From positions 1 through 33,179 of the forward strand of contig DAOQAK010000046.1 of assembly GCA_035353855.1 (NCBI GenBank): 33,179 nucleotides of DNA, in the 5' to 3' direction. The notes under the pieces are model-generated. The model was not told the origin of the DNA. It was given only the letters and a program-made list of their open reading frames with translations, and did no database searches. Positions 1 to 7,934 of this stretch are shown here, piece by piece. This DNA comes from Bacteroidales bacterium. Its GTDB lineage: Bacteria; Bacteroidota; Bacteroidia; Bacteroidales; CG2-30-32-10. Each line of letters starts with the position of its first letter. The stretch's first letter is position 1. Made by a program: the position numbers and the translations under genes.

Positions 1-161
1 AAAACCTAAACTCTTTTGAAAAATATGTCTAACTTATAGGGGGTTAAGACAAAAGAATGTATTTATTTGAATTATTTCAGCGAAAACAATTAGGATTAAG
101 GGAAAATGACGAAGGATGGTATTAGTATTGACAAAAAAAACTGGTGCTAATTTATAAAAGC

Positions 162-866
162 ATGAAAATAAAATTAACTTTGATATTCTTCTTTTGTTTC
201 TTTACAATGTTTTGTATAGGACAGAAAGACACAAGTAAATATAATTCATTAATTGGCATTAATCTAACAGAATTAGTTATTGACAATATTAGAATTTCAA
301 TAGATCAAAATCTTTTTAAAAATAATAACCTAATTCTTGAAGCAGCATATCAACCAGGACTACTTTGTTATAGTAACGGAGTTATAGCAGGTTTTGATGA
401 AATTAATATATATACATATAAAGGTTATAATTTTTCAATAGGTTATGAACTTAATTTAAAACAAAGACTATCTAATAAACAAAACTCCTTATCTTTAATA
501 AGTACTTATGGTCATAAATTTAGAAATAATTTTTTAGATATTTCTGGAGGTGACGGATTATGGGAGTATGACTTGACAGATGCTACACAAGATTACAAGG
601 AATGTAAATTTATTTTTGGACGGAAAAATTATTATAATTTAAGTGAAAAACATAAACGTTTTTTAAATTATTTTGAATGGTACACCGGGATTGGAATTAT
701 TCAACGAAAGGCAACAAGAACTGTAACTGCCGGAGGATGCGCTTATGATATTTACCACAAAGTTTCAAAGGTTCATTTGACTTATTTGCAGACACCATTC
801 GTTTATAATTATGATTTTATAAGACCTGAACTTTGTTTGGGAGTAAAATGGGGTTTTGCTTTTTAA
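162..866 (+). CDS. Secreted protein of unknown function
   Basis: I do not recognise this 234-residue protein. The chosen start (ATG at 162) puts a typical signal peptide first: MKIKLTLIFFFCFF, then a short polar stretch after Gln/Lys (about residue 20). An in-frame start 18 bases upstream would only add residues in front of the signal peptide. The rest is rich in Asn, Tyr, Ile and Phe, with alternating hydrophobic/polar stretches and a C-terminal Phe (ending WGFAF). This pattern is common in outer-membrane beta-barrel or periplasmic proteins of Bacteroidota, so a small barrel is possible but unproven. It stands alone, about 220 bases ahead of rsgA on the same strand. No conserved catalytic motif is visible. 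Confidence 0.6.
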   Translation: MKIKLTLIFFFCFFTMFCIGQKDTSKYNSLIGINLTELVIDNIRISIDQNLFKNNNLILEAAYQPGLLCYSNGVIAGFDEINIYTYKGYNFSIGYELNLKQRLSNKQNSLSLISTYGHKFRNNFLDISGGDGLWEYDLTDATQDYKECKFIFGRKNYYNLSEKHKRFLNYFEWYTGIGIIQRKATRTVTAGGCAYDIYHKVSKVHLTYLQTPFVYNYDFIRPELCLGVKWGFAF

Positions 867-994
867 TTAGAAATATAATTTTAAATTAAATATAAACTGC
901 CCATAACTTGTGTAGCTGTTGCACAACCATCCTTGAAAATTATAATTACAGGAAATTACTTTTTGAAATATTTTCATTGTTGCTCGAATCGCTT

Positions 995-1002
995 TATATT
1001 TG
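995..1002 (+). promoter_or_regulatory. Bacteroidota -7 promoter element for rsgA
   Basis: TATATTTG matches the Bacteroidota sigma consensus TAnnTTTG and lies 85 bases ahead of the rsgA start. No well-spaced -33 TTTG was found, so this rests on the -7 box alone. The rest of the 867-1087 gap shows nothing else recognisable. Confidence 0.45.
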
Positions 1003-1087
1003 AATGAAATTTAATTTAAAACCAACAGGAAATTTATAGTTGAAATTCCTTTATGCTTAACAATAAATTTAATCAACAGATACCAAA

Positions 1088-2155
1088 ATGACATTAGAAG
1101 ACTTAGGATATAATGCGATACTTGAAAAATTCAGGATTGAACAATCGTTGAACACTTTTGAGATCGGACGCATTATTTCTGAACATAAAGAGCGGTATAT
1201 CATTAAAACAGATAAAGGTGAATTTGAAGCTGAGATAACTGGTAATATGCGCTTCACAGCAAAGAGTCGTGAAGATTTTCCGGCAGTGGGTGATTGGGTT
1301 GCGCTTACAACTTATGATTCTGACTTCGCAATTATTCACAGTATACTACCCCGGTTCTCTGTTATTAAACGGCAGGCTGTTGGTAAATTCGGCGAGATAC
1401 AGATCATTGCAACAAATATTGATTATGCTTTTATTGTTCAGGCTGTAGACAGGGATTTTAACATCAACCGACTTGAAAGATACCTGACCATATGTAATTC
1501 ATCTAAAGTTCAGCCTATAATCATTCTTAGTAAAACTGATCTAATAAATGAACTTCGTATCAACGAGATTTCAGAAAATATAAAAACCCGGATTAAGAAT
1601 GTTCCCGTCATTGCTATAAGTAACGAAACACAGAAAGGGTATGAAGCAATAAGAACATTGATCAGGAAAGGGAAAACATATTGTATGCTTGGATCGTCCG
1701 GCGTTGGAAAATCATCACTGTTGAATAACCTTTCCGGCAAGTCCGTAATGAGAACTGGTATAATAAGTCAGAGTACGAATAAAGGAAAACACATTACGAG
1801 TCATCGGGAATTAATCATTCTTGAAAATGGTGGAATATTGATTGACAACCCCGGAATGAGAGAAGTGGGTATTGCTGACACAGAAGGCGGACTAGAAATT
1901 ACCTTTGATGCGATTGATGGTCTTTCAAAAAAATGTAAATTCAAAGACTGTACTCATACCGGCGAAATTGGTTGTTGTGTTGTTGAAGCCGTTGAAAAAG
2001 GTGAAATAGATAAAGCTTCCTACGAAAATTTTTTAAAGATGGAAAGAGAAAAAGCACATTTTGAATCAACCATTGTTGAGAAAAGAAAAAAGGACAAGGA
2101 ATTTGGAAAGATGATAAAGAATTATAAAAAAGACATAAAGAAAAATAAGTACTAA
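1088..2155 (+). CDS. rsgA: Ribosome small-subunit-dependent GTPase A (RsgA/YjeQ)
   Basis: A 355-residue circularly permuted GTPase that acts late in 30S ribosomal subunit maturation. The order is diagnostic: an N-terminal OB-fold (about residues 20-90), then the G4 motif SKTD (147-150), then the P-loop GSSGVGKSS (201-209), then the G3 motif DNPG (252-255), i.e. G4 comes before G1. A C-terminal zinc site follows, with Cys282, Cys287, His289 and Cys295 in the usual spacing, and a basic Lys-rich tail ends the protein. The length is normal for the family. It is a single gene, convergent with lepB, with a perfect hairpin between the two. All motifs are intact, so it should be active. Confidence 0.96.
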   Translation: MTLEDLGYNAILEKFRIEQSLNTFEIGRIISEHKERYIIKTDKGEFEAEITGNMRFTAKSREDFPAVGDWVALTTYDSDFAIIHSILPRFSVIKRQAVGKFGEIQIIATNIDYAFIVQAVDRDFNINRLERYLTICNSSKVQPIIILSKTDLINELRINEISENIKTRIKNVPVIAISNETQKGYEAIRTLIRKGKTYCMLGSSGVGKSSLLNNLSGKSVMRTGIISQSTNKGKHITSHRELIILENGGILIDNPGMREVGIADTEGGLEITFDAIDGLSKKCKFKDCTHTGEIGCCVVEAVEKGEIDKASYENFLKMEREKAHFESTIVEKRKKDKEFGKMIKNYKKDIKKNKY

Positions 2156-2183
2156 GCAGATTCAGTATAAGTTAATTTTGAAA

Positions 2184-2220
2184 TAGCGGTCATCCTGAGT
2201 TCATCGAAGGATGACCGCTA
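2184..2220. terminator. Perfect 13-bp hairpin between convergent rsgA and lepB
   Basis: Arms 2184-2196 (TAGCGGTCATCCT) and 2208-2220 are exact reverse complements around an 11-base loop. Placed between two convergent genes, it could stop transcripts from both sides, but neither side has a strong T-tract. Its core TGAGTTCATCGAA also recurs, inverted, at 2251-2275, so it may primarily be a REP-like repeat unit. Confidence 0.5.
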
Positions 2221-2250
2221 ACAGAATGTTCAAGTCCTGACTATTACAGT

Positions 2251-2275
2251 TCACATTTCGATAAACTCAATATGA
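2251..2275 (-). repeat. Second unit of the TGAGTTyATCGAA hairpin repeat
   Basis: Read on the minus strand, this stretch holds TGAGTTTATCGAA flanked by TCATAT and ATGTGA. It is a diverged, inverted relative of the 2184-2220 unit, whose core is TGAGTTCATCGAA. The inverted pair ACAGAATGT (2221-2229) and ACATTCTGT (2275-2283) encloses it. Similar hairpins with this core are common intergenic repeats in bacterial genomes. Confidence 0.45.
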
Positions 2276-2321
2276 CATTCTGTGATATATTAGACTTAAC
2301 ATATTACTATAATCAATCTAC

Positions 2322-3890
2322 TCATTTCACAAACCTGAGCATTTTATTCCATCTGATTTTTCCATCAAACCAGCCTCTGTTAGGATCGAGTGAAAGCCAT
2401 ACAAATACTGCTTTTCCAACAATGTGGTCTTCGGGAACAAAACCCCAGTAGCGCGAATCGGCTGAATTGTGGCGGTTGTCGCCCATCATCCAGTAGTAAT
2501 TCATTTTGAAAGTATAGGTAGTGCTCTCTTTTCCATTGATGAAAAATTTTCCGTCTTTTTCTTTAAAATCATTACCTTCATATACATCAATGATTCGCCT
2601 GTAAATGCTGATGTTCTTTGAATTCAGCTCAATGGTTTGTCCGGCAGCAGGGATGGTAAGCGGTCCATAATTATCGACATTCCATTTGTAATTTGTAGTA
2701 TCATATGGGAACAATCGCGCATCGAAATTTCCTTTAGGATGAATATTCTTTGAAACGGAAACAACACCGGGTAATGCTTTTAATTTATCTGCTGCATCTT
2801 TTGTAAGAACAATAGTGTACGTGCTATCACTGTAGTTAAATATATCTTCCAACATAGGATTTCCACTAGCATAGTTAATATAATTGTTTATAATTACTTC
2901 ATGCAACCCTTCAGTAATATCGAATTTTGAAAAATATTTTTTATTTATTCTATCACCTTTTGTTTTTACTTTATAATAGAATTGAGCATTTTCGAGCATG
3001 GTGAATTCTTTTCCATTGATATAAACGGTCTGGTCAATAATTTCCAGCTTATCACCGGGTATAGCAATACAACGTTTAATAAAATTTTCCCTTTTATCCG
3101 GAGGTCTTGCTATAACTGTATAATCTCTCCATACATTTTCACGACCCATTTCACGAACCATTTCATAATAGCTTCGGCCGCTTTGCAACTCAACAGTAGT
3201 TGTATCTCCGTCAGGATAATTAAATACAACAGCATCGCCATTTTTAACTTTTGAAAAACCGGGAAAACGATAGTAGGGGAGCTCTATCCATTCTACATAT
3301 GATTTGGTGCTTGTTGTAAGCGGTAAAGTATGATGTGCAAAAGGAAATGATAATGGCGTATTGGGAACGCGTGGACCATAACTTATTTTGCTTACAAAAA
3401 GAAAATCGCCTATAAGCAATGATTTTTCCATTGATGAAGTAGGAATAGTATATGCTTCGACAAGGAAAGTGCGGATAATTGTAGCAGCTATTACAGCGAA
3501 AATAATAGCATCGGCCCATTCGCGTATTACACCTTTTTTTATTACCGGACGTTTGTCAGGGTCAAGGTACTTTTCCTTTTTATTAAATGCCAGGTAAGGC
3601 AGATATGCAAAAGGAAATAATGCGCCCAATGCCTGTGCTCCTAATCCATATTTTTGAAAACATTTCAAAAGTTCAACAACCATAAGTAAAATAACGAAAA
3701 CATTGATGAATGGTATAAGTAAGAAGATATACCACCATAAAGGTTTTTTTATAATTTTCAGCCAGATATAAAAATTGTAAAATGGGATTAATATTTTCCA
3801 ACCCGGTTCACCACATTTTTCGAATATCTTCCATAGTCCTATAATTGCCGATATTACTGTGATCAGAAAAAAGATTGCATAAATACTCAT
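2322..3890 (-). CDS. lepB: Signal peptidase I, long Bacteroidota form
   Basis: A 522-residue inner-membrane serine protease that removes signal peptides from exported proteins. Hydrophobic segments fill residues 1-105 (an accessory multi-span region), and another membrane anchor lies near 126-143. The catalytic serine is in PTSSMEKSL (Ser153, directly before Met). The general-base lysine is in IKRCIAIPGD (Lys272). The C-terminal box GDNRHNSADSRYWG spans 470-483. About 180 residues lie between the lysine box and the GDNR box, much more than in E. coli LepB but usual in this phylum. It lies 117 bases from the DUF5683 gene upstream on the same strand. With many signal peptides and type IX cargo encoded nearby, it is likely the general housekeeping enzyme. 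Confidence 0.94.
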   Translation of the reverse strand: MSIYAIFFLITVISAIIGLWKIFEKCGEPGWKILIPFYNFYIWLKIIKKPLWWYIFLLIPFINVFVILLMVVELLKCFQKYGLGAQALGALFPFAYLPYLAFNKKEKYLDPDKRPVIKKGVIREWADAIIFAVIAATIIRTFLVEAYTIPTSSMEKSLLIGDFLFVSKISYGPRVPNTPLSFPFAHHTLPLTTSTKSYVEWIELPYYRFPGFSKVKNGDAVVFNYPDGDTTTVELQSGRSYYEMVREMGRENVWRDYTVIARPPDKRENFIKRCIAIPGDKLEIIDQTVYINGKEFTMLENAQFYYKVKTKGDRINKKYFSKFDITEGLHEVIINNYINYASGNPMLEDIFNYSDSTYTIVLTKDAADKLKALPGVVSVSKNIHPKGNFDARLFPYDTTNYKWNVDNYGPLTIPAAGQTIELNSKNISIYRRIIDVYEGNDFKEKDGKFFINGKESTTYTFKMNYYWMMGDNRHNSADSRYWGFVPEDHIVGKAVFVWLSLDPNRGWFDGKIRWNKMLRFVK

Positions 3891-4007
3891 GAGTGTAGAA
3901 TTTTAAAGTTAAATTTATTTAAAGTATATAGTACGCCGTTTACTTATTGTTATTGTGCTTTGTTAATGATTAAATTCTAAATAATTGTTAAAAATATTTT
4001 TTTGTTT

Positions 4008-4655
4008 TTAAAATAAATATTTATGAATGTTTTGTTTTTTAGAATGATGAATGTTGAATGAAAATGTTAAACCTGTAGCAAGATTTCCTGATGAAGGAAT
4101 TACAACAGGATGGATATTCATTGAAAGGTCATCGCTCATATCGAAATTAAAAAGATGTGCGTCAACGCTGGCATCGATAATGTTTAAAGCATATATTCCA
4201 AATGAAAAAATATATGATAGTTCCAGATTACGTCGATAATAATTTTTTAATGCAAGCAGGTAAGTGTTATCATAATCAGGATAAGGATTAATAGTTAAAG
4301 GATCATTATCCGTAGAATATTGGTAAGCTTTTCTGAATTTATTGTATTTATTGGAATTAAAAATAATGAAATAGGTAACCGTTGCTGCACCGGCATAAAT
4401 TACGGGTACTTTCCAATATTTCCTGTTATAAATTTGTCCCAGTCCGGGAACACAAGCTGACATGATGAGTGCTTTACGCGGGGAATGTTTCTTTATTTTG
4501 ATAGTATCCGTTTTTACTTTAGCGGTATCGGTTTGCGAAAATGTTTGAAAAGAAAATGTAAATAAAAGCAGTATAATGAAAAATGTTTTTATTTTTCGAT
4601 CAGGTAAAGTTTTCTTGAGTAGCAGAAAACAATTTATGAAAGCCGGTGCTTTCAT
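4008..4655 (-). CDS. DUF5683 domain protein
   Basis: A 215-residue protein with a signal-peptide-like segment at about residues 21-41, cleaved after ...TFSQ. The domain follows with the family pattern PRKALIMSACVPGLGQIYN (about 60-78), then KYWKVPVIYAGAATVTYF and a Tyr/Asn-rich stretch. These resemble DUF5683, a Bacteroidota family of unknown function usually encoded next to the chromosome-partition genes. It starts 11 bases after parB, so parA, parB and this gene probably form one transcript. No catalytic residues are evident. In related genomes I would expect dapB between this gene and lepB; here there is only a 117-base gap. Confidence 0.82.
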   Translation of the reverse strand: MKAPAFINCFLLLKKTLPDRKIKTFFIILLLFTFSFQTFSQTDTAKVKTDTIKIKKHSPRKALIMSACVPGLGQIYNRKYWKVPVIYAGAATVTYFIIFNSNKYNKFRKAYQYSTDNDPLTINPYPDYDNTYLLALKNYYRRNLELSYIFSFGIYALNIIDASVDAHLFNFDMSDDLSMNIHPVVIPSSGNLATGLTFSFNIHHSKKQNIHKYLF

Positions 4656-4666
4656 GAGGAATTGAG

Positions 4667-5575
4667 TTATTTTTTTATTTTAAATATGATATGTTCCAGT
4701 TCATCATCATCTTTGAAATGAATGATAACAGTACCTTTTCCTTTATTGTTTCGTTTCAGGTCAACACGCATGTCTAATTGTTTGCCTAACTGTTCTTTTA
4801 TTTTAGCGTATTTTATTGGAAGTGTCAGTAATTTCTTTTTAGGTTCTTCGCGTGAAAAAGGTTCGGGTTCGTTCTCAATATTACGGACAATTTCTTCAGT
4901 TTCTCTTACTGATAAATCCTGGTCAACAATATCTTTGTATATCGTGAGCTGCATATCGATAGAAGGAACATTAATAATGGCACGAGCATGTCCCATTGAA
5001 ATTTTTCCATCCTGTAAGCCCATCTGTATATTTGCCGGGAGTTTTAGAAGCCGGATAAAATTGGTAACAGTAGTTCGGTTTTTTCCAACTCGTTCGCTGA
5101 GTTCTTCCTGTGTATAGTTGCAATCTTCAATAAGGCGTTGAAAAGATAAAGCAATTTCAATAGCATTAAGGTCTTTACGTTGAATGTTCTCTACTAAAGC
5201 CATTTCCAGTACCGCTTCATCAGAAGCATTGCGGATATAAGCAGGAATTTCTTCAAGCCCGGCTTTCATTGAAGCTTTAAAACGTCTTTCCCCGCTTATA
5301 AGCTGGAATTTCTCGTTTCCAATCGATCGTACGGTAATCGGTTGAATGATGCCCTGTTCTTTAATTGAAATGGTCAATTCTTCGAGCGATTCATTATCGA
5401 AACGGGTACGGGGTTGATATGGGTTGGGTTCTATTGAATGAAGAGGAATATTAGCAATGCTGCCAGCAATACTTTTGTGGGTGCTTTTACTAATTTGATT
5501 GGCAATATCATCTACGCCTGTATTATCAAGTAATGCGCTCAACCCTCTTCCCAGTGCTTTCTTTTTTGCGTTCAT
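4667..5575 (-). CDS. parB: Chromosome-partitioning protein ParB
   Basis: A 302-residue DNA-binding CTPase that loads at parS sites and, with ParA, segregates the chromosome origin. The N-terminal tail KKKALGRGLSALL is the ParA-stimulating peptide. The CTP-binding ParB/Srx fold follows, with NPYQPR (51-56), GERRFKA (95-101) and ENIQR (129-133). A helix-turn-helix (TQEELSERVGKNRTTVTNF, about 155-173) reads parS. The C-terminal end is the dimerisation domain. The start codon overlaps the parA stop in TAATG, which implies translational coupling. I did not find a clear parS palindrome in the window, although parS sites are usually near the origin and this locus. Confidence 0.96.
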   Translation of the reverse strand: MNAKKKALGRGLSALLDNTGVDDIANQISKSTHKSIAGSIANIPLHSIEPNPYQPRTRFDNESLEELTISIKEQGIIQPITVRSIGNEKFQLISGERRFKASMKAGLEEIPAYIRNASDEAVLEMALVENIQRKDLNAIEIALSFQRLIEDCNYTQEELSERVGKNRTTVTNFIRLLKLPANIQMGLQDGKISMGHARAIINVPSIDMQLTIYKDIVDQDLSVRETEEIVRNIENEPEPFSREEPKKKLLTLPIKYAKIKEQLGKQLDMRVDLKRNNKGKGTVIIHFKDDDELEHIIFKIKK

Positions 5576-6378
5576 TATGTTCTAATTTTTTTTTCGGATT
5601 CAGAAATTTTGGTAAGGTTGTTTTTTTGCAGTATTTCCCGTGCAAGACTAAGATAATTCAGCGCCCCTTTGCTTTGTACATCGTGCATAATAATGGTTTC
5701 GCCAAAACTGGGAGCTTCACCAAGTTTTGTATTCCTCGAAATAAGTGTATCAAAAACCATTTGCTGAAAGTGAGTTCTTACTTCTTCAACAACCTGGTTT
5801 GATAGACGCAGTCGGGTATCGAACATGGTTAACAAAATTCCTTCAATGGCAAGCTCAGGATTCAGGCGTGTTTGCACTATTTTAATTGTGTTAAGAAGTT
5901 TTCCTAATCCTTCCAAAGCAAAATATTCGCACTGTACAGGAACAATTACAGAGTCGGCAGCCGATAGAGCGTTAACTGTAACAAGTCCGAGAGATGGTGA
6001 ACAATCGATTATTACGAAAGCATAATCGTTTTTAATTTTACTTATAACCTTGCGCATCATTTTTTCGCGGTTGGGCAGATTGATCATTTCTATTTCTGCA
6101 CCTACCAGGTCGATATGAGCGGGAATCAAATCAAGGTTTGGGGTAGTTGTATTTAATACGATATTTTTAGGTTCAACATCGTCAATAATACATTCATAAA
6201 TACTTGTTTTAATATTTTTAGGATCGAACCCAATACCTGAAGTGGCGTTTGCCTGTGGGTCGGCGTCGATCAATAATGTTTTAAATTCGAGTACTGCAAG
6301 ACTGGCTGCCAGGTTTATTGCAGTAGTAGTTTTTCCAACTCCACCTTTCTGATTTGCTATAGCAATAACTTTACCCAT
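5575..6378 (-). CDS. parA: Chromosome-partitioning ATPase ParA (Soj)
   Basis: A 267-residue deviant-Walker ATPase that forms nucleoid-bound gradients driving ParB-parS complexes. The Walker A motif KGGVGKTTTAIN (11-22) carries the signature first lysine. The Walker A' motif LLIDADPQAN sits at about 35-44, and the Walker B motif VIIDCSPSLG further on. There is no N-terminal DNA-binding extension, as expected for the short chromosomal type. Its stop overlaps the parB start by one base (TAATG). The gene follows the MBL-fold hydrolase by 9 bases and is probably co-transcribed with it. Confidence 0.96.
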   Translation of the reverse strand: MGKVIAIANQKGGVGKTTTAINLAASLAVLEFKTLLIDADPQANATSGIGFDPKNIKTSIYECIIDDVEPKNIVLNTTTPNLDLIPAHIDLVGAEIEMINLPNREKMMRKVISKIKNDYAFVIIDCSPSLGLVTVNALSAADSVIVPVQCEYFALEGLGKLLNTIKIVQTRLNPELAIEGILLTMFDTRLRLSNQVVEEVRTHFQQMVFDTLISRNTKLGEAPSFGETIIMHDVQSKGALNYLSLAREILQKNNLTKISESEKKIRT

Positions 6379-6387
6379 GCCTTAATA

Positions 6388-7074
6388 TTATTTTTGAAAG
6401 TTAAATGATTCACCAATTTTTAATAGTATAAGTTCTTTTCCTACACGATGAAATTTATCAAGGGCTTCTTCTTTATCAATCACGATATAAGGAAAAGTAT
6501 CGTAATGCATTCCTATGATTTTATTACAATTGATCATTTTCGATGCTATGATGGCATTGTCAATTCCCATAGTGAAATTGTTTCCAATAGGAAGGAATGC
6601 AAAATTGATACATGAATATTCACCAATAAGTTTCATATCATAAGTAAGCCCGGTATCGCCTGCATAATAAAAATGTCCTTCATCGGACTGGATAATAAAA
6701 CCACCAGGGTTCCCGCCATATGTGCCATCGGGAAGAACACTGGAATGGACAGCATTAAAAAATTTAACATCTCCAAAATCGAATGAAAATTTTCCGCCTA
6801 TATTCATTGGATGTCCTTTTTTTACGCCTTTCCCAAGCAGCCAGTTTACGATCTCAAAATTTGAAATAACTGTTGCGCCTGAATTTTTTGCTATGTGAAC
6901 CGCATCGGCAATATGATCCTGATGCCCATGAGAGATTAAAATATAATCGGGTTTCAGTTTATCAATATCAATACCCTTGGCAAGATCATTACCGCTAATA
7001 AACGGGTCGAATAACAGGGTCTTGTTTTTTAAAACAACCTCAAAGCAAGCATGACCAAGGTATGTAATTTTCAT
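6388..7074 (-). CDS. MBL-fold metal-dependent hydrolase (UPF0173-like)
   Basis: A 228-residue cytoplasmic metallo-beta-lactamase-fold protein without a signal peptide. The metal site is HGHQDH (49-54), with a later His in the VHSS segment, Asp in YYAGDTGLTYD, and the terminal metal/substrate region GMHYDTFP. This is the compact architecture of UPF0173 (YtkL-type) hydrolases, which have broad esterase/phosphodiesterase-like activities in vitro and no agreed physiological substrate. It is the first gene of a run continuing into parA, parB and DUF5683, but nothing in the sequence ties its activity to partitioning. Confidence 0.88.
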   Translation of the reverse strand: MKITYLGHACFEVVLKNKTLLFDPFISGNDLAKGIDIDKLKPDYILISHGHQDHIADAVHIAKNSGATVISNFEIVNWLLGKGVKKGHPMNIGGKFSFDFGDVKFFNAVHSSVLPDGTYGGNPGGFIIQSDEGHFYYAGDTGLTYDMKLIGEYSCINFAFLPIGNNFTMGIDNAIIASKMINCNKIIGMHYDTFPYIVIDKEEALDKFHRVGKELILLKIGESFNFQK

Positions 7075-7100
7075 ATTAGAAAAATATTTGTGAAAAACAG

Positions 7101-7108
7101 CAAATTTA
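7101..7108 (-). promoter_or_regulatory. Putative -7 element ahead of the hydrolase-parAB run
   Basis: On the minus strand this reads TAAATTTG, a match to TAnnTTTG, 27 bases ahead of the MBL hydrolase start. No convincing -33 box was seen. Confidence 0.4.
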
Positions 7109-7170
7109 TAAAATTATGTAAAAGCTTCACATATTATTTATGAACAAAGTAATTGCTTTTATGAAATAAT

Positions 7171-7196
7171 AAAACCGAACCTGTGCAGGTTCAGTT
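7171..7196 (-). terminator. Intrinsic terminator after the PUR-domain gene
   Basis: GAACCTG (7177-7183) pairs with CAGGTTC (7186-7192), and the flanking AAC/GTT bases extend the stem. On the minus strand the stem is followed by TTTTATTATTT. It lies just past the stop of the PUR-domain gene, the right place to end that transcript before the next operon. Confidence 0.65.
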
Positions 7197-7218
7197 AGGT
7201 AATAAAGGTAAAAATGAA

Positions 7219-7578
7219 TTATTTTTCTTCGCTACTGATATTTTCTTTTGAAAGGTCTTCAAAAGAAACATCAGAAAATTCTGAAGTAACAGAATCGACG
7301 TAATTAACAGGGATTTTACCCGTTTTAATAAAATCAATCACTTCATTCAGTCCTTCAGAAAATTTTTCAAAATCTTCTTTGTAAAGGAAAAGTTTGTGTT
7401 TTTCGTAATGAAATTTTCCTTCCTCATTGCTGAATCGTTTTTTGCTTTCAGTGATTGTAAGGTAGTAGTCATCAGATTTGGTGGCTTTCACATCAAAAAA
7501 GTAAGTTCTTTTTCCTGCTCTTACAGCTTTGGAAAAAATCTCAGCTCTTTGCCTTTCTTTATTTTCCATTTCTTCCAT
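7219..7578 (-). CDS. PUR family DNA/RNA-binding protein (DUF3276)
   Basis: A 119-residue cytoplasmic protein containing the single PUR-alpha-like repeat of DUF3276. The core AVRAGKRTYFFDVKATKSDD (about 18-37) is followed by YYLTITESKKRF and a helix around KEDFEKFSEGLNEVIDFI. The related Borrelia protein binds single-stranded nucleic acid, so a regulatory or RNA-binding role is likely but not shown here. The acidic tail (DLSKENISSEEK) is variable in the family. Met4 is a possible alternative start. It is a single gene between its own -7 box and a terminator. Confidence 0.88.
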   Translation of the reverse strand: MEEMENKERQRAEIFSKAVRAGKRTYFFDVKATKSDDYYLTITESKKRFSNEEGKFHYEKHKLFLYKEDFEKFSEGLNEVIDFIKTGKIPVNYVDSVTSEFSDVSFEDLSKENISSEEK

Positions 7579-7609
7579 AAAAATATTTTATGCAATCGTT
7601 CATAAGTTG

Positions 7610-7617
7610 CAAATGTA
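7610..7617 (-). promoter_or_regulatory. -7 element for the PUR-domain gene
   Basis: On the minus strand this reads TACATTTG (TAnnTTTG), about 32 bases ahead of the start. A possible -33 TTTG lies at 7640-7643, 22 bases further upstream, slightly longer than the usual spacing. The intervening AT-rich 7618-7869 stretch, part of the 356-base divergent gap to nusB, shows nothing else. Confidence 0.5.
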
Positions 7618-7869
7618 AGAAAATACTTTTCAAAATGAACAAATTTTTAAAATAAAATTGATGGTTATATTTAAATAAATATATTTTGTGTGTATAAAAC
7701 AGCATTTTATCCATATATTTAATTTAATAAATTGGGTCTGATATGTAATACCGATTAATTTATTTTTTTAGTTTAAAATAATTATGAAAATCTTATACTC
7801 ATTGCAGTTTCAATGAGCATAATTGATGAAAAGAAAAATGTAACACTTACTTAAAGTGAAAAAATATTG

Positions 7870-7899
7870 TTTGCATAATGATAAATTATAATACTTTTG
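7870..7899 (+). promoter_or_regulatory. Full Bacteroidota promoter for nusB
   Basis: The -33 box TTTG (7870-7873) and the -7 box TACTTTTG (7892-7899) are separated by 18 bases, close to the phylum's TTTG-N(19-21)-TAnnTTTG pattern. The nusB start follows 35 bases later. This is the best promoter match in the window. Confidence 0.7.
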
Positions 7900-7934
7900 C
7901 GCAATCTTTAATAAACGTTCGTTAATACAATAAA

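Noticed and set aside
4722..5117. Long plus-strand open frame opposite parB
   Set aside because: It is a shadow of parB, which has full family motifs on the other strand; no start signal or recognisable protein is seen.
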